NCBI GenBank assembly: GCA_003024785.1 | Contig: PUQB01000130.1 | Coordinates: 346,510 to 410,509, forward strand | DNA from: Selaginella tamariscina | Lineage: Eukaryota > Streptophyta > Lycopodiopsida > Selaginellales > Selaginellaceae | Length of the DNA: 64,000 nucleotides | Direction: 5' to 3' | In this document: positions 1 through 10,540 of the stretch, one piece after another | Layout: the number at the start of each line of letters is the position of its first letter | How positions within the stretch are numbered: position 1 is the first letter of the stretch | Notes under the pieces: generated by a model | Databases searched by the model: none | What the model was told of the DNA's origin: nothing | The model's input: only the letters and a program-made list of their open reading frames with translations | Translations under genes and position numbers: made by a program

Positions 1-940
1 CTCTATAATTGGAGCATCTTAAAGAAGTTGGAGAAGTTATTTTACTTACAATAAATTACCTTATAAAACTTTCAAAAATAAGCTCATGGATACATTGCAT
101 ATTAAAAAGATTAACTTCATTAGCATCTTCTATATTAGAGCTGAAGGTCTTGACAATTTCATGCTCACTTTTAAGCTCAATAGATGCATGCAAACTTTTT
201 TTCTTGAAGCAAGTTGTGAAAATTTGCCTCTTTTAGGTAAAGAAGCCTTGATTTTTCTTTTGTTGCGGTCGTAACATGAATAGAGATAAGTCTTTCATTC
301 TCTTTATTTACTTTTAACTTTACCTTTATTATACTTGAAGTAGGTTTAGTGGCATTGAAGACTACACTTGAGCGGGTACACATAACCTTGGACATTCTAG
401 AAGTATTATTCCTTGTCTTGGAATGTAACAAACAAGATTACATGTCTCACTCAACGATTGAATGTGGGTTCGGGCTCCCCCGGCAAACCAGAGATGACCA
501 TGCACGCGGATGGTGCCGCCTACACCACACGATCCCCAGGGATGGCAGCCCGTATGGCCATGGGAGGAACAATATTATCTTAGATTGTGATGATCTCATT
601 ATTTACTTGGACATAAAAACTCTAGTTGTGTTGTGGATGTTGACTTTACTAAATTGGTTAGCGCTGGGTTCTGGTGGTAACGATTGTCACTTGTATATAT
701 AATTGCTACGCAATGTTTGAAATGATATTTTAGTGAATAACTTATAAAAATATTTGATTAAATAACCATTTCAAATAACCATATGTACTTTATAAAAAAA
801 TCACATCTTTCTCCATTGTCAAATAAAAGGTATTTTAACTAATAAATAAAATATTATTCACCCTTCATGTTTAACCTTCTTAAGAACAATTAGAAAAGGC
901 TATATATATATTTTTTCATCATCTCATATACATATATTAA
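1..940. other. AT-rich sequence without a recognisable gene
   Basis: I see no coding pattern with family resemblance on either strand. A GC-rich patch at about 465-580 interrupts otherwise AT-rich DNA. It reads open on the plus strand from 349 to 702, but the peptide matches no family I know and changes from GC-rich to AT-rich composition halfway, so I do not call it a gene. Block A of the duplication begins near the end of this stretch. Confidence 0.5.
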
Positions 941-2452
941 TTTATCTCTTGTCTGTACCATTATGATTAATTTTCAAAGTTAAGGGCTATAAAGGATTTT
1001 AATTATTGCCTTATTACACATATCTATTAAAGTATACATAAACTTTACATAAGAGATTTTGAAAATTGACCCTTTCTCCCTTGCTTTCCTAACTTTCTTA
1101 TCTTGTCCTAATTACTTTCCTCTCTTGCCACATCACATTTTTCTCCCGGGACTTTCTTTTTAATTTTCTTGATAAGGTCTTATACTCCTATCTTTTTACT
1201 TTTAACAATTAAGTAGCTTTCATCGATTAATTAGGTGTGTCACGTGTTAAGTTTACACCATATGTTTTTGTACACTAATTATATAGAGGCTGACAAGTAG
1301 CCGAATGCTCGGCAAATAACCTCAGACCCTCTGTTACTTTTTTTTTGTTCCCAAACCTTTCCTTGTTGTGCATGACAATTTACGTGTCTGCCTTCAGATG
1401 AACTATATAGTTTTTGATTTATTAATTAATGAATCTTTATTTTTACAAAGTAAATATGAATGTTTTTATTAGATTAATAAGTGTTTTATTTAACAGACAA
1501 GCGTAGTAAACATTACTTAATATTCAGAGATATTCACACTATGATATATACGCGTGTATATGTATATAGAAATATAATATAATATATAAATACAAGGTCT
1601 TGGTAGAGAATTTGGTTGCCATTGGAATATACATTAGTTATCCGAATCTAAATAAATTATACACAATTAGATGCGAGTTTGACGTTCCTGTGGAAGGGAA
1701 ATACCTTGAATTGCCGTGAAGGTTCTAATACTTAGAGGTACACGAAACTATTACATATGTACATTTTATATTTCATTAAATATATAATGCAATATGAAAA
1801 TTTCATTGCATGAACAACGGATTATATAGTTGTTCTGTTCTTATTAGCCCATGGATATGACACAAACTAGTAATATGTACTTCATTCTATATTATTTTTT
1901 AAATTTAGTCAAACATGTAACTAAGTGTATGGTGTTTTCCACGTTTGGGTGCTACATGTTTGAGAGGTTGTTCAATGGCTTGAACACGTTCCTACAAAGA
2001 AGAAGCAAATGAAAGTGAACTTCAATAATAATTACTTGTTTTTAAAGAATTTGTTAGAGAGATTTAAAGATATGAATACACTTTCACCATCACAACGATG
2101 GAAAAATGCTCTATTGAAAGTGCTGTTATTCCCATTCTGGATACACATATAACAATGTGTAATCTTGGGGCTGCTCTCAATAGGAGACGAAGGGATATTG
2201 TTAAGAAAGATGTAAATAGACTACTGTATGAGAATGAGCAAAGGTATATGGCAAATCAAGGCATGGACAATTGCAAGCCTGCTTGCTGATGATCTAGCCT
2301 CTAGACACACAGAACTAGATGTGTTTATAATACACCAAGCAACACGATTCTTTTCTCTTACATAAGCAACGTAAAAATACACTTGCATTATGAAGGATTT
2401 TAAGATGAAGTTAAATCCATGAGACATACACACGTGGGAACACATACACGTG

Positions 2453-3418
2453 TTATAACACGTCGGCAAAGTTCAGTAATTTGGTCGTGGTAAAACCACC
2501 ATCCACAACCAAGTTCTGCCCAGATATAAACTTACCATCGCTTGCTAAGAACAGTGCAGCATGAGCTATATCCTCAGTTGTCAAGCTTAACCCAGCCAGA
2601 GGAGAGATCTTAGCATTCAGCTCCTCCAACTCCTGCATGGTAATGGACTCTTTTTGCATCTTGACAAAATGCAGAGCGAGCCCCGTAGGGGTGGAACCCG
2701 GGGAGATAGAGTTCACACGGATCCCATGGTGACGAAGCTCACTGGCCGCGGTTTTCGTGATGCCAATAACTGCATGCTTACTGACCGTATATGAATGGAA
2801 AGCCTCTCCCGCCAGAACAATAGACATACTTGATGTATTTATAATGCACCCAGTCTTACGTGGCTTCATTGCTCTGGCAGCATGCTTGACGCCGAGGAAC
2901 ACCCCTCTTGCGTTGGTTGCCATGATCCTCTCGTACTCAGAGAGCCGGATTTCTGAAATAGAGTTTGTGCAATCCGAGAGTGTCCTCTCCATGGTCGCAG
3001 CATTATTAAACATGATGTCGAGTCTCTTGTGTTCAGAGAGTGCCAGATCGACACACGAAGAGACCTGATCTTCCTGGCTCACGTCACAGTGCGTATACCG
3101 TGCGGCTGAGCCGAGCTCGCTACAGAGTTTGGAGCCTAGCTCGTCCTGGATATCTGCCAGTATGACTTTCGCACCGTGCTGTGTAAACAGTCGAGATGCA
3201 GCTGCCCCAATTCCGCTTGCGGCTCCCGTGACAATTGCAACTTTGCCATGGAGCTTCTTACTGTGTATTATCCAAGCATCAAATACAAAGTTCTAAGCAG
3301 CTTAGAAAGCATGGACTTGCCTGGTAGTGTCATACACATCTGAATATGTTGCAGCTCCCGTGAATTTCCAGAGTAACTTCGATTTAAGATCTGGTGTCTT
3401 GCGGAGAAGTACCTGCAT
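2453..3418 (-). CDS. Short-chain dehydrogenase/reductase, copy 1 (two exons)
   Basis: A classical NAD(P)-dependent SDR of the plant secoisolariciresinol dehydrogenase / xanthoxin dehydrogenase-like type; its alcohol or ketone substrate cannot be told from sequence. Exon 1 is 3418-3321 (start ATG, 98 nt). The intron is 3320-3261, with a GC donor (AG|GCAAGT) and an AG acceptor. Exon 2 is 3260-2453, giving 301 residues, usual for the family. Visible motifs: TGAASGIG (44-51), an acidic residue after beta-2 (Asp69, suggests NAD), Asn149, Ser177, Tyr190 and Lys194 of the catalytic tetrad, and a C-terminal VDGG. Odd: the usual NNAG motif reads NNAA (118-121), so a conserved glycine is lost. There is no signal peptide, so it is probably cytosolic. 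It is the only copy with both an undamaged catalytic segment and the full C-terminus, and is the best candidate for a working gene. Confidence 0.85.
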
Positions 3419-3483
3419 TGTTATCTCTGGATCTAGGTAAGTTCACTTTCACAATGATGACGTATACGTTTTTGTTGGTGCAA

Positions 3484-3492
3484 CTTTATAAG
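3484..3492 (-). promoter_or_regulatory. Possible TATA box of SDR copy 1
   Basis: On the minus strand the sequence reads CTTATAAAG about 70 bases before the exon 1 ATG, a plausible spacing for a TATA box and short leader. A TGACG-type motif lies between it and the start and is kept in the other copies. The TATA-like string is altered in copies 2 and 3. This is inference from position and motif only. Confidence 0.35.
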
Positions 3493-3499
3493 AATATTT

Positions 3500-4569
3500 A
3501 AGAACATTATAATAAAAATGAGAACGTTTGTAGTTAGCATTTCTTAATAATTAATAATTTTAGTTATAATCAATATTAGAAGAATCTTCTTTAGAATAAT
3601 TTATGTTTAAAAAAAAAATTTCTCTAAAATGTATGTTTAAAGATAAAATATTTTTTTAAACATTCTATTTTTGTAAATAACTCTTTAATAAATTATAACA
3701 TTGGTGGATAAAAAATTAATATTATAAAAGTAGAACGTATTAAGTTATATAATAAATTATATTTAAGATTGTATGGGCCTAATATAAAAGATATTAAAGA
3801 GCACGAGAGGTACAATATATAAATATATATGTTGTTATTAAAATACTAATATTTAAATATTATATTAATTAAAAATTTGTAATAGTAATAATATATATAC
3901 AAAATGATTAATCTTTCATTTTTTTTATAAATTTATATAGTTAAAGGAAACAATTTGGTATTATTATTAAAGAGTGAATTATAATTATGAATAATAAATT
4001 AATTATATTTTATAATTACTTTTAACTTCAAAAGACATATATTCTTTTACAATTTTGTTGATAATGACTTTATTAATGCTTCTTGACATTCACTTATATT
4101 AAATGAATTTAATATTTATAAAACATGCTGGGTTTTTTTTATTGGAAGATAATGTTTTCTCTAGACATCCATTGTACATTTCACTCTCCTTCTCATGTAC
4201 ACACACTCACAAGAACACATGTAGATAATGTACACTATAAAATGATATGAATGCAGGAGATGATGAAGACCTGCACTCGAAACCCAAACACAGAGGGAGC
4301 CCTAGTGTAGTCCATACATTCTCATATGACACACGACGGTGATCAAGCAGTCGAAGAATGTCCTAGCAAAAAAAGAGATGGCTAACAAGAGCCCTAGACA
4401 ATTTGAATTCAAACTTTATCCGTTCTATTGTCCTTTTTATTAAGAAAACCATTTACTCGTTTGTTTTGTCATGACACGTGTAAGCACACACAAAGGTTAG
4501 GTTGCATTTATTTTACTCAGGTTTAGGGTTTTGTAGAAGTCTTGTCTCACAGTCATTGTTTGGTCCTAA
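3500..4569. other. AT-rich intergenic DNA between SDR copy 1 and the MULE
   Basis: No gene is visible. It is very AT-rich. The part at about 3,520-3,760 belongs to a dispersed AT-rich repeat also seen near 22,370-22,590, 59,605-59,860 and 61,540-61,700. The rest aligns by eye with block C (61,500-62,650). Confidence 0.5.
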
Positions 4570-4850
4570 TGAATTACATTTTAAAATACACCTTTAAGGA
4601 GAGCTCAAAGATGTGGTGGATATCTCCTACAAAAACATTTGCAACCTCGAAATATTTCCCTTAATATAATTTATACATTTGTAACCCTCAAACTTTACAA
4701 AATTACAATTTTCTTTTTGAAAATTCTAAAATTACAATTTCGCCCCTACAAAGTTTTAATATTACAAATTCTTTTATTCAACCTTTAACACCCTTCAACT
4801 AGACTAATCTAGAATTCTACTTATTTTAAAATAATCTAAAATATTTTATA
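4570..4850 (+). repeat. Left terminal inverted repeat of the MULE
   Basis: The stretch from about 4,685 to 4,835 is the reverse complement, with scattered mismatches, of about 21,935-22,085. Shared landmarks are ACACCCTTCAACTAGA and CTACAAAGTTTTAATATTA on the plus strand here. Long inverted repeats of 150-300 bp are usual for MULEs. Weaker similarity continues outward to about 4,570. Confidence 0.7.
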
Positions 4851-4931
4851 TAATTTAGGACAAATGGGATTAGGGATTAGGGGCTAATTAAGCATTAGGG
4901 TTTGTGCTAGATGGGGATTATAAGAGATTAT

Positions 4932-5051
4932 TTCAATTCTATTGAGGAGTTGCGGAAGTTAGTCAAAGTTGATGTTATTTGTGATTACCACGAGCTCCAT
5001 GTGATTGCATTAGATCGAAAAAGGTACATTGTAACTTGTAAGAATGAGGGT
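4932..5051 (+). pseudogene. MULE transposase, N-terminal fragment
   Basis: One frame reads an open stretch typical of the start of the MuDR domain, ending in residues TCKNEG. The next residues of that conserved motif, CPWRLHASLVKRG, are found in frame at 17,980 after the chromovirus. The insertion therefore splits the coding region between Gly and Cys, and removing the element plus one AGGGT copy restores a continuous frame. Upstream the frame is disrupted and no start codon can be chosen. Confidence 0.75.
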
Positions 5052-5438
5052 TGTCACGACCCGATATAAGATATAAGATACGGGATACAAGATATGCCTA
5101 TAAGATATACGTACAAGATATACCAACAAGATATGCATACAGGATATGCTTACATAATATACCTATAGGATAAGGGATATTATTTTTAGCTCATGCCTAG
5201 ATTAGCTCCTGAAGTATTATTTTTAACTTATGCCTAGATTAGCTCTTGGAGTTGTGAATATAAAAGCTCCAACTTAATTGTTGTACAATCAGTTATTATC
5301 AACACCATTCATTATACGATCATTCTTATCATGTTCCTTATTCGTGTCTTGTTCCTTATTCGTGTCTTGTTCTTTACTCTTGCCTTGCTTTTGAGTCAAG
5401 CCTCCTTATTCTTATCATGCTCTTGGGTCGTGGCTTCG
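5052..5438 (+). repeat. 5' LTR of the chromovirus
   Basis: It begins TGTCACGACCCGATAT and ends near GGTCGTGGCTT. It contains short AGATATRC-like repeats (5,067-5,165) and a TATA-like ATAAAAGC at about 5,262, consistent with an LTR promoter. The last bases differ from the CTTGACA end of the 3' LTR, so the right border is approximate, and no convincing primer-binding site follows. Confidence 0.75.
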
Positions 5439-5508
5439 ATTTTCAATTACTTTTTTTTTTTCCCTTGGTTCTTCTCCTTTGTTTTTCTCCTTTTTTTTTC
5501 ACAAATCA

Positions 5509-6470
5509 TGACAGATTTTGAGCAATTTCAACGCAAACACCAAATGTTGCTTCATGAGCTGGCCACTTTGCGCCAAGTGGTCACTGTTCTGCAAGGTTCC
5601 ACCAGTGCGGCGCATGCAGTTGCTGATGTATCCTCCAAGGTTGCTACGCAAGCTCTCTCTCAAGCATCCATGGTTTCATCTCCATCGAACTCTTCTTCAG
5701 AGCCAAATATCAGCATGCAGGAGAAGTTTGGTGGCAATCCAGCCAATTTTCAAGGTTTCCTGAATTAAATCAAGCTTTTGATCCGCATACAACCATGCGC
5801 TACTCGACTAATGCACAAAAGGTTGGCCTTTTGGCATCCTTACTAATTGGATCCCCACGCGCTTGAGTTGCCCCTTTGCTGCAGCGTGACGACCCATTGA
5901 TGGAAGACTTTAAAGGATTCATAGCTGCCTTTGAAGCCTGCTTTGGAGATCCCGATAAGTACCGTTCCACATGCACAAAGTTAAGAAAGCACAAGGATCC
6001 CAACCAGTTTCCGTTTATGCATCCGAATTTTAGCAACTTTGCACGAACATTCCATGGGATGAGACTGCATTGATCGAACACTTTCGTTTTGGGTTGAGGG
6101 ATGACGTGAAGGACCTTCTCCTTACATTACCAGATGCCCAAACCTTAGGGGATATTATGCAACAGGCTATTCATTACAACAACCGTTTGTTCGAACATTG
6201 TCAAGAAAAATCCGGTCAGTAGTTCCTGCAAGCCAATCCTATAGCTATAGCACATGTTCCTACGACATCTTCTGGAGTAGTTCCTATGAAGGTCGATAAA
6301 TACAAGCATGGCCCACTTTTAATTGCTGAGAAGCAACGTCATCGTGATGAGAACTTATTTGTATTGTGGACACAAGGTGACAGAATGTCTTGTTAAAGCC
6401 ATGAAGTTTAAGACACGTGAAGTTAAAGCTAAAGTTCAATTAGAAAACTTCAATGTCCACTTCGTTTAAG
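5509..6470 (+). pseudogene. Chromovirus gag (capsid) pseudogene
   Basis: The ATG at 5,509 opens a gag-like polypeptide: a predicted coiled N-terminus, a Ser/Ala-rich linker, then a capsid-like segment with the EKFGGNPANFQGF motif. The frame is lost at a stop at 5,766-5,768 and continues in other frames through about 6,200 (for example the open stretch 5,876-6,073). A remnant of a zinc knuckle is not clearly visible. Structural protein, non-functional here. Confidence 0.65.
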
Positions 6471-6480
6471 AGCTGCGAAG

Positions 6481-6846
6481 TTGGACGTAGGCGTAGGCTC
6501 CATTGTTGTTGTTCACACCATTTCATCACTCAAGTTTCCTGTACACATTCACTTCAATAATCGAGAGGTCAATGAGTCTGCCTTGTTAGACACTAGTGCA
6601 AATGCATGCTTTATGGATGAAACTTTTGCAGCTCAGCATGGTATTTCGGTGGTAAAGTTGAAGCGTGCAATTCCTATAAAGGTCGCATATGATCGTCTGA
6701 TTACTTCTGGCGCAGTTACCCATGTTACCACACCTTTCTCTTGCACCCATGATGCATTCAATTGTTCTATTTCCTTCAACTTAATCAAGACTCAGACGAC
6801 TCCCATTGTTTTGGGCATGCTATGGTTCGTGGTTGCAAATCCTTAG
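6481..6846 (+). pseudogene. Chromovirus aspartic protease fragment
   Basis: This is an open frame with the retropepsin-like pattern ALLDTSANACFMD. In active enzymes the catalytic triplet is DTG or DSG; here it reads DTS, so activity is probably lost. A downstream VLGM resembles the conserved ILGM of Ty3/gypsy proteases. A stop follows, then roughly 600 bases of linker with little recognisable coding before the reverse transcriptase. Confidence 0.65.
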
Positions 6847-7439
6847 ATCGATTGGAGGTTTAGGATGCTCACGTTTTCCTCTCCAGCAACCAGGATTAAT
6901 CTTGTACCTTCCTGCGTGTAGGATATGACCTTAAGGTCTGAGGCAGTACAAGCTATAGGATTGACCATGCCTATTCCTATATCAGTGTCAAAGGTTCCTC
7001 CTTGACAGGATCCACCTCCTGTTAGTTCATCAGCACATTCGTAGGCTCTCCTCACTCCTGTGCATTCACGGGCTTCTATACAGGGTTAAGTTTTCCCCAA
7101 TTTTGCCTCTTTTCATTACTTTGCTTCTATTCCATCCCCCAAGATCCTTCATCTTTTTCATTCACAGCTCCCTCCTTCTCCTCTCCGCGTTCTTACCACT
7201 ACTATGCATGAACATGCCATTGATCCTGCTTCTTTTTATCTTTTTGCTTTTCAAGTAACTCCTACGTCCTTTTTTACCTCTCCTGTATCTAACTCTCATG
7301 TTTTTCAATCTTCTTCTCTTTCTCCTACTTCTTCTCTGCCATCCAAGTATCACTCCTTCTAGAACGTTTTTGATAAGTACAAGGCTACAGTTCTTCCTAT
7401 TCATAGGTCTTATGACTGTCCTATTGATTTTGCGGAAGG

Positions 7440-8744
7440 GAAGATTCCACCGTTCTGACTGATTTATGCACTGTCATTTACAGAATTGGAGGTTCTTTGA
7501 CAGTACATCGAGGACAACTTGGCATCCGGCTTCATTCGTCACTCAAAGTCCCATGCAAGAGCACTTATCTTCTTTGTCAAGAAGAAAGATGGGAGTTTGC
7601 ATTTGGTTGTGGACTACAGGGTTTGAATCAAGTCACCATCCAGAACCGATACTCGTTGCCATTGATCCGGAACTTCTCGATCGGCTACAAGGAGCAAAGG
7701 TGTTCACAAAGATCGACTTACAAGGGGCTTACAATCTTGTACGGATTCGTCTAGGTAATGAGTGAAAAACTATTTTTCGTACAAGGTATGGACACTTCGA
7801 GTACATGGTGATGCCTTTCAAAATTACAAATGCCCCAGCCATGTTCCGACACATCGTGAACGACATCTTTCGCGACTTCTTGAATCAATTTGTAACAATC
7901 TACCTCGATGACATCCTAATTTTTTCCAAGGACCATGCAGCACATGACAAGCATGTACGACTAGTTTTATAGAAGTTTTGCAAGTATGGCATGTATGCGA
8001 AGTTAGAGAAGTGTTTTTTTGACAGGGATACTGTGAAGTTCTTGGCTACATCGTCTCTCATGCCGGCGTCTCAATGGACATGCACAAAGTGAAGATTGTC
8101 GTGGAGTGGGAGAGCCTAAGTCTGTACGAGATGTACAATGTTTCGCAAATTTCTATAAGCAATTCATACATGATTTCTCCAAGCGTGTACTTCCACTCAC
8201 GAACTCACCAAGCACATAGGGGATTTCTCTTGGTCCGACAAGGCAGAACATACATTCACAACACTCAAGAACGCCTTTATAACATCTCCAATTTTAGCAC
8301 ATCCTGATCATTCTCGTCCCTTCTTCATTGAAGTAGATGCTTCGGACTTTGCAGTAGGTTCTATCCTATCACAAGTTGGAGAAGGCAAGTTACTCCATCC
8401 TGTAGCCTTTCACTCTCGTAAATTCCTTTCGACAGAGATCAATTACGAGATTCATAACAAGGAACTCAAGGCTATTGTGGATTCGTTCGAAGAGTGGCGG
8501 CATTTCCTAGAGGTGCTACACATCCTATACAAGTTCTTACAAATACAAGAACCTAGAGTTCTTTCAAATGACTGTGGGCGAATTCCTATCACATTTTGAT
8601 TTTGTCATCGTCTACAGGCCTGGTTTTCAGAATGGCAAAGCAGATGCATTATCTAGACACTCTTACCTTGCACTGATCCTAGGCGATCCTGCATATGATT
8701 GTCAAAAGCAAGTGTTGTTGGGTCCTAATTGATTTCTTGCGACA
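7440..8744 (+). pseudogene. Chromovirus reverse transcriptase and RNase H
   Basis: The palm core is visible as VFTKIDLQGAYNLVRI (about 7,701-7,748), then the MVMPF and NAPA motifs, then the catalytic YLDD box (about 7,900). RNase H begins near 8,320 with FIEVDASDFAVG. Frames shift near 7,765, 7,970, 8,070 and 8,310, and stops are frequent, so no enzyme can be made. The nested LTR element at 8,750 separates this from the integrase. Confidence 0.75.
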
Positions 8745-8749
8745 CTGTA

Positions 8750-10540
8750 TGTCAGAGTTTTAACCCAAAGGGCCAACACGTGGCAACACGTGGCTGCCAG
8801 GTGGCCATTCGGCGTCATCACCCTGTGTGAGCAACGCTAAGTTCCCCAGAACAACCCAACGACCCTAGGGTTAGACTCTAATGCCCAAGTGGACAAGAGA
8901 CTTAGGGTTTAGCCTAAGTCTCCCTAGAATGTCTGCCCCAGAACCCTTGAGGGATAACCCTAGTTGACTTAGGGTTTAGCCTAAGTCTCCCTAGAGTGTC
9001 TACCAAAACCCTTGAGGGATAACCCTAGTTGACTTAGGGTCTTGCCCTAGAAGACCTAGACAGGCTCATGCCCTAACCCCCATCAAGGAGACGTGTGTTC
9101 CACACATATCCCCGTGACAGAGCTAAGGCATTGTCACTTACCCCTTGAGGAATCACCCTCATCCGGGAGTACAACCCCTTTAGGGCGACAAGGGTACCCT
9201 GAACCACGACTAACCCCTAAGGGTTTGAGTGGCCAAGTTACACCCTAGACCTAGGGCTAGTACTTAGTGAGGACACGAGTGTGCGTCGTAGGCAACACGA
9301 GTGTTCTGCTAAGCAAACTCCCTAAGGCTAGGTTTGGGATAACCCTAAGCACATGACCTTGCGAGTGCCTTACGAAAGGGCTTCTGCTAATGAGCTTAGG
9401 TTGTTCAACCCTGGATTCCAAGGAGAACACCCCCTAGCCAAGTGTGCCAAAGCACACCTAGTTACGAAACCTAACCTCCCTTGAGCAGATGCCCAAGGCT
9501 TAGCACCCTAAGTGCAAGCACAAGCATGCCTGTTGCTAGAGTATCCAACCCCTTAGCGACAAGCCATGACATAACCCAAAGGGCGTGCCTCGGCGTTGTA
9601 CATGTGACGTTTAGCCAGTGTCACATCCCATGTGACACTGCCTTCCAAGATGTGGGCTATCATGCATAGCCCTTAGATTCAAGAGTTGCACAAGTACAAA
9701 TGGTTCTTAAATGCAACTCTAGAACCCTCAATGAACCCTCAGGAACCAGGTAACGTGAACCTGTCAACAAGATCCACGCCACAGTTGGACAAGGACACGG
9801 ATGTGCTTGCTTGGCCGTGAGTGCTACACCTAGCTTGACGTGGAGGAGGAGGCTGGAGAGCCTCAACCTCTGCTCTTGGAACGTGCATCCCGACAGACCT
9901 CCCAGGCATGGATTCGCCAACGTTAAGGGTAAGCCCCGAAGGTGGGACGTACCCCTGGCATCTGGAAGTTAGGGTGGCACCAGAGGGTTGTACCTTAACG
10001 ACACAAGCTGAAGCTTGCACCGGCAGAAGAGCAACGAACTCATTCATGAACCCAGGAGCTCTCCTACGTATACTCTACTTTATTTATGTGACGGAGCCCC
10101 CCCCCCTCTTTTCCTGTTTGTATAGTGGGCTGGCACTGAATTCTAGCCCCTTAGATAAATTAGCAATATGAGCCTATAACTCACCCTTACTCTACCCCTA
10201 AACCTACCCAAGGGGGTGGGGGTTTTAGGGCGTGGGTTAGGGCAACCCTAGGGTTAGGTCAACCCTAGGGGTGTTCCTAACCCTACTTAACACGCCGAAC
10301 TCATCTGCAAAGACCAATCAGCCTATTCGGGACGTCAAAATTGGGGTGGGTTTCTAGAAGGTAAGTGCTACCTTCGCTTAGAGTTTCTCGCGATCTAAAG
10401 ATACCGGCCGGACTACCTTAAACCCTAAGTGCACTAAGCGGGGCTGTTTCTCACTACATCTAGGGTCCATCAACATAGTACAGTAGGTAACAACAGTCAA
10501 CGTCCAAAGTAAGGGTCGAGTCATAGTAAAAACTATGACA
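8750..10540 (-). repeat. Left LTR (3' LTR in element sense) of the LARD-like element
   Basis: It starts TGTCAGAGTTTTAACCC and ends AAAACTATGACA on the plus strand. It is 1,791 bp against 1,830 bp for the right LTR. Much of the difference is losses of one or a few bases, many in short runs (CC for CCC, GG for GGG). It is rich in CCCTA and TAGGG words. Open frames inside (for example 9,660-10,171) are chance. Confidence 0.85.

Larger units (their letters stand above)
940..5051. repeat. Duplicated block A (SDR copy 1 and flanks)
   Basis: This stretch is similar to 53,685-54,052 plus 58,916-63,010 (block C), and its central part is similar to 23,150-23,437 plus 26,303-28,100 (block B). Anchors visible by eye include the shared run around 960-1,020 and 53,690-53,760, the shared run at 1,255-1,330 and 58,917-58,990, the SDR gene itself, and the left end of a MULE. 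All three blocks lie in the same orientation. Similarity continues after the nested insertions at 17,980, so the original duplicated unit was longer than this interval. Confidence 0.8.

Noticed and set aside
2757-3068. Plus-strand frame opposite the SDR gene, repeated at 27,336 and 60,778
   Set aside because: It is the antisense shadow of a conserved coding region; it appears in all copies only because the SDR is conserved.
7162-7404. Minus-strand Arg/Lys-rich frame inside the chromovirus
   Set aside because: Antisense of a pyrimidine-rich linker between protease and reverse transcriptase.
9660-10171. Overlapping frames in the LARD-family LTR
   Set aside because: Not conserved in the other LTR copies; LTRs are non-coding.
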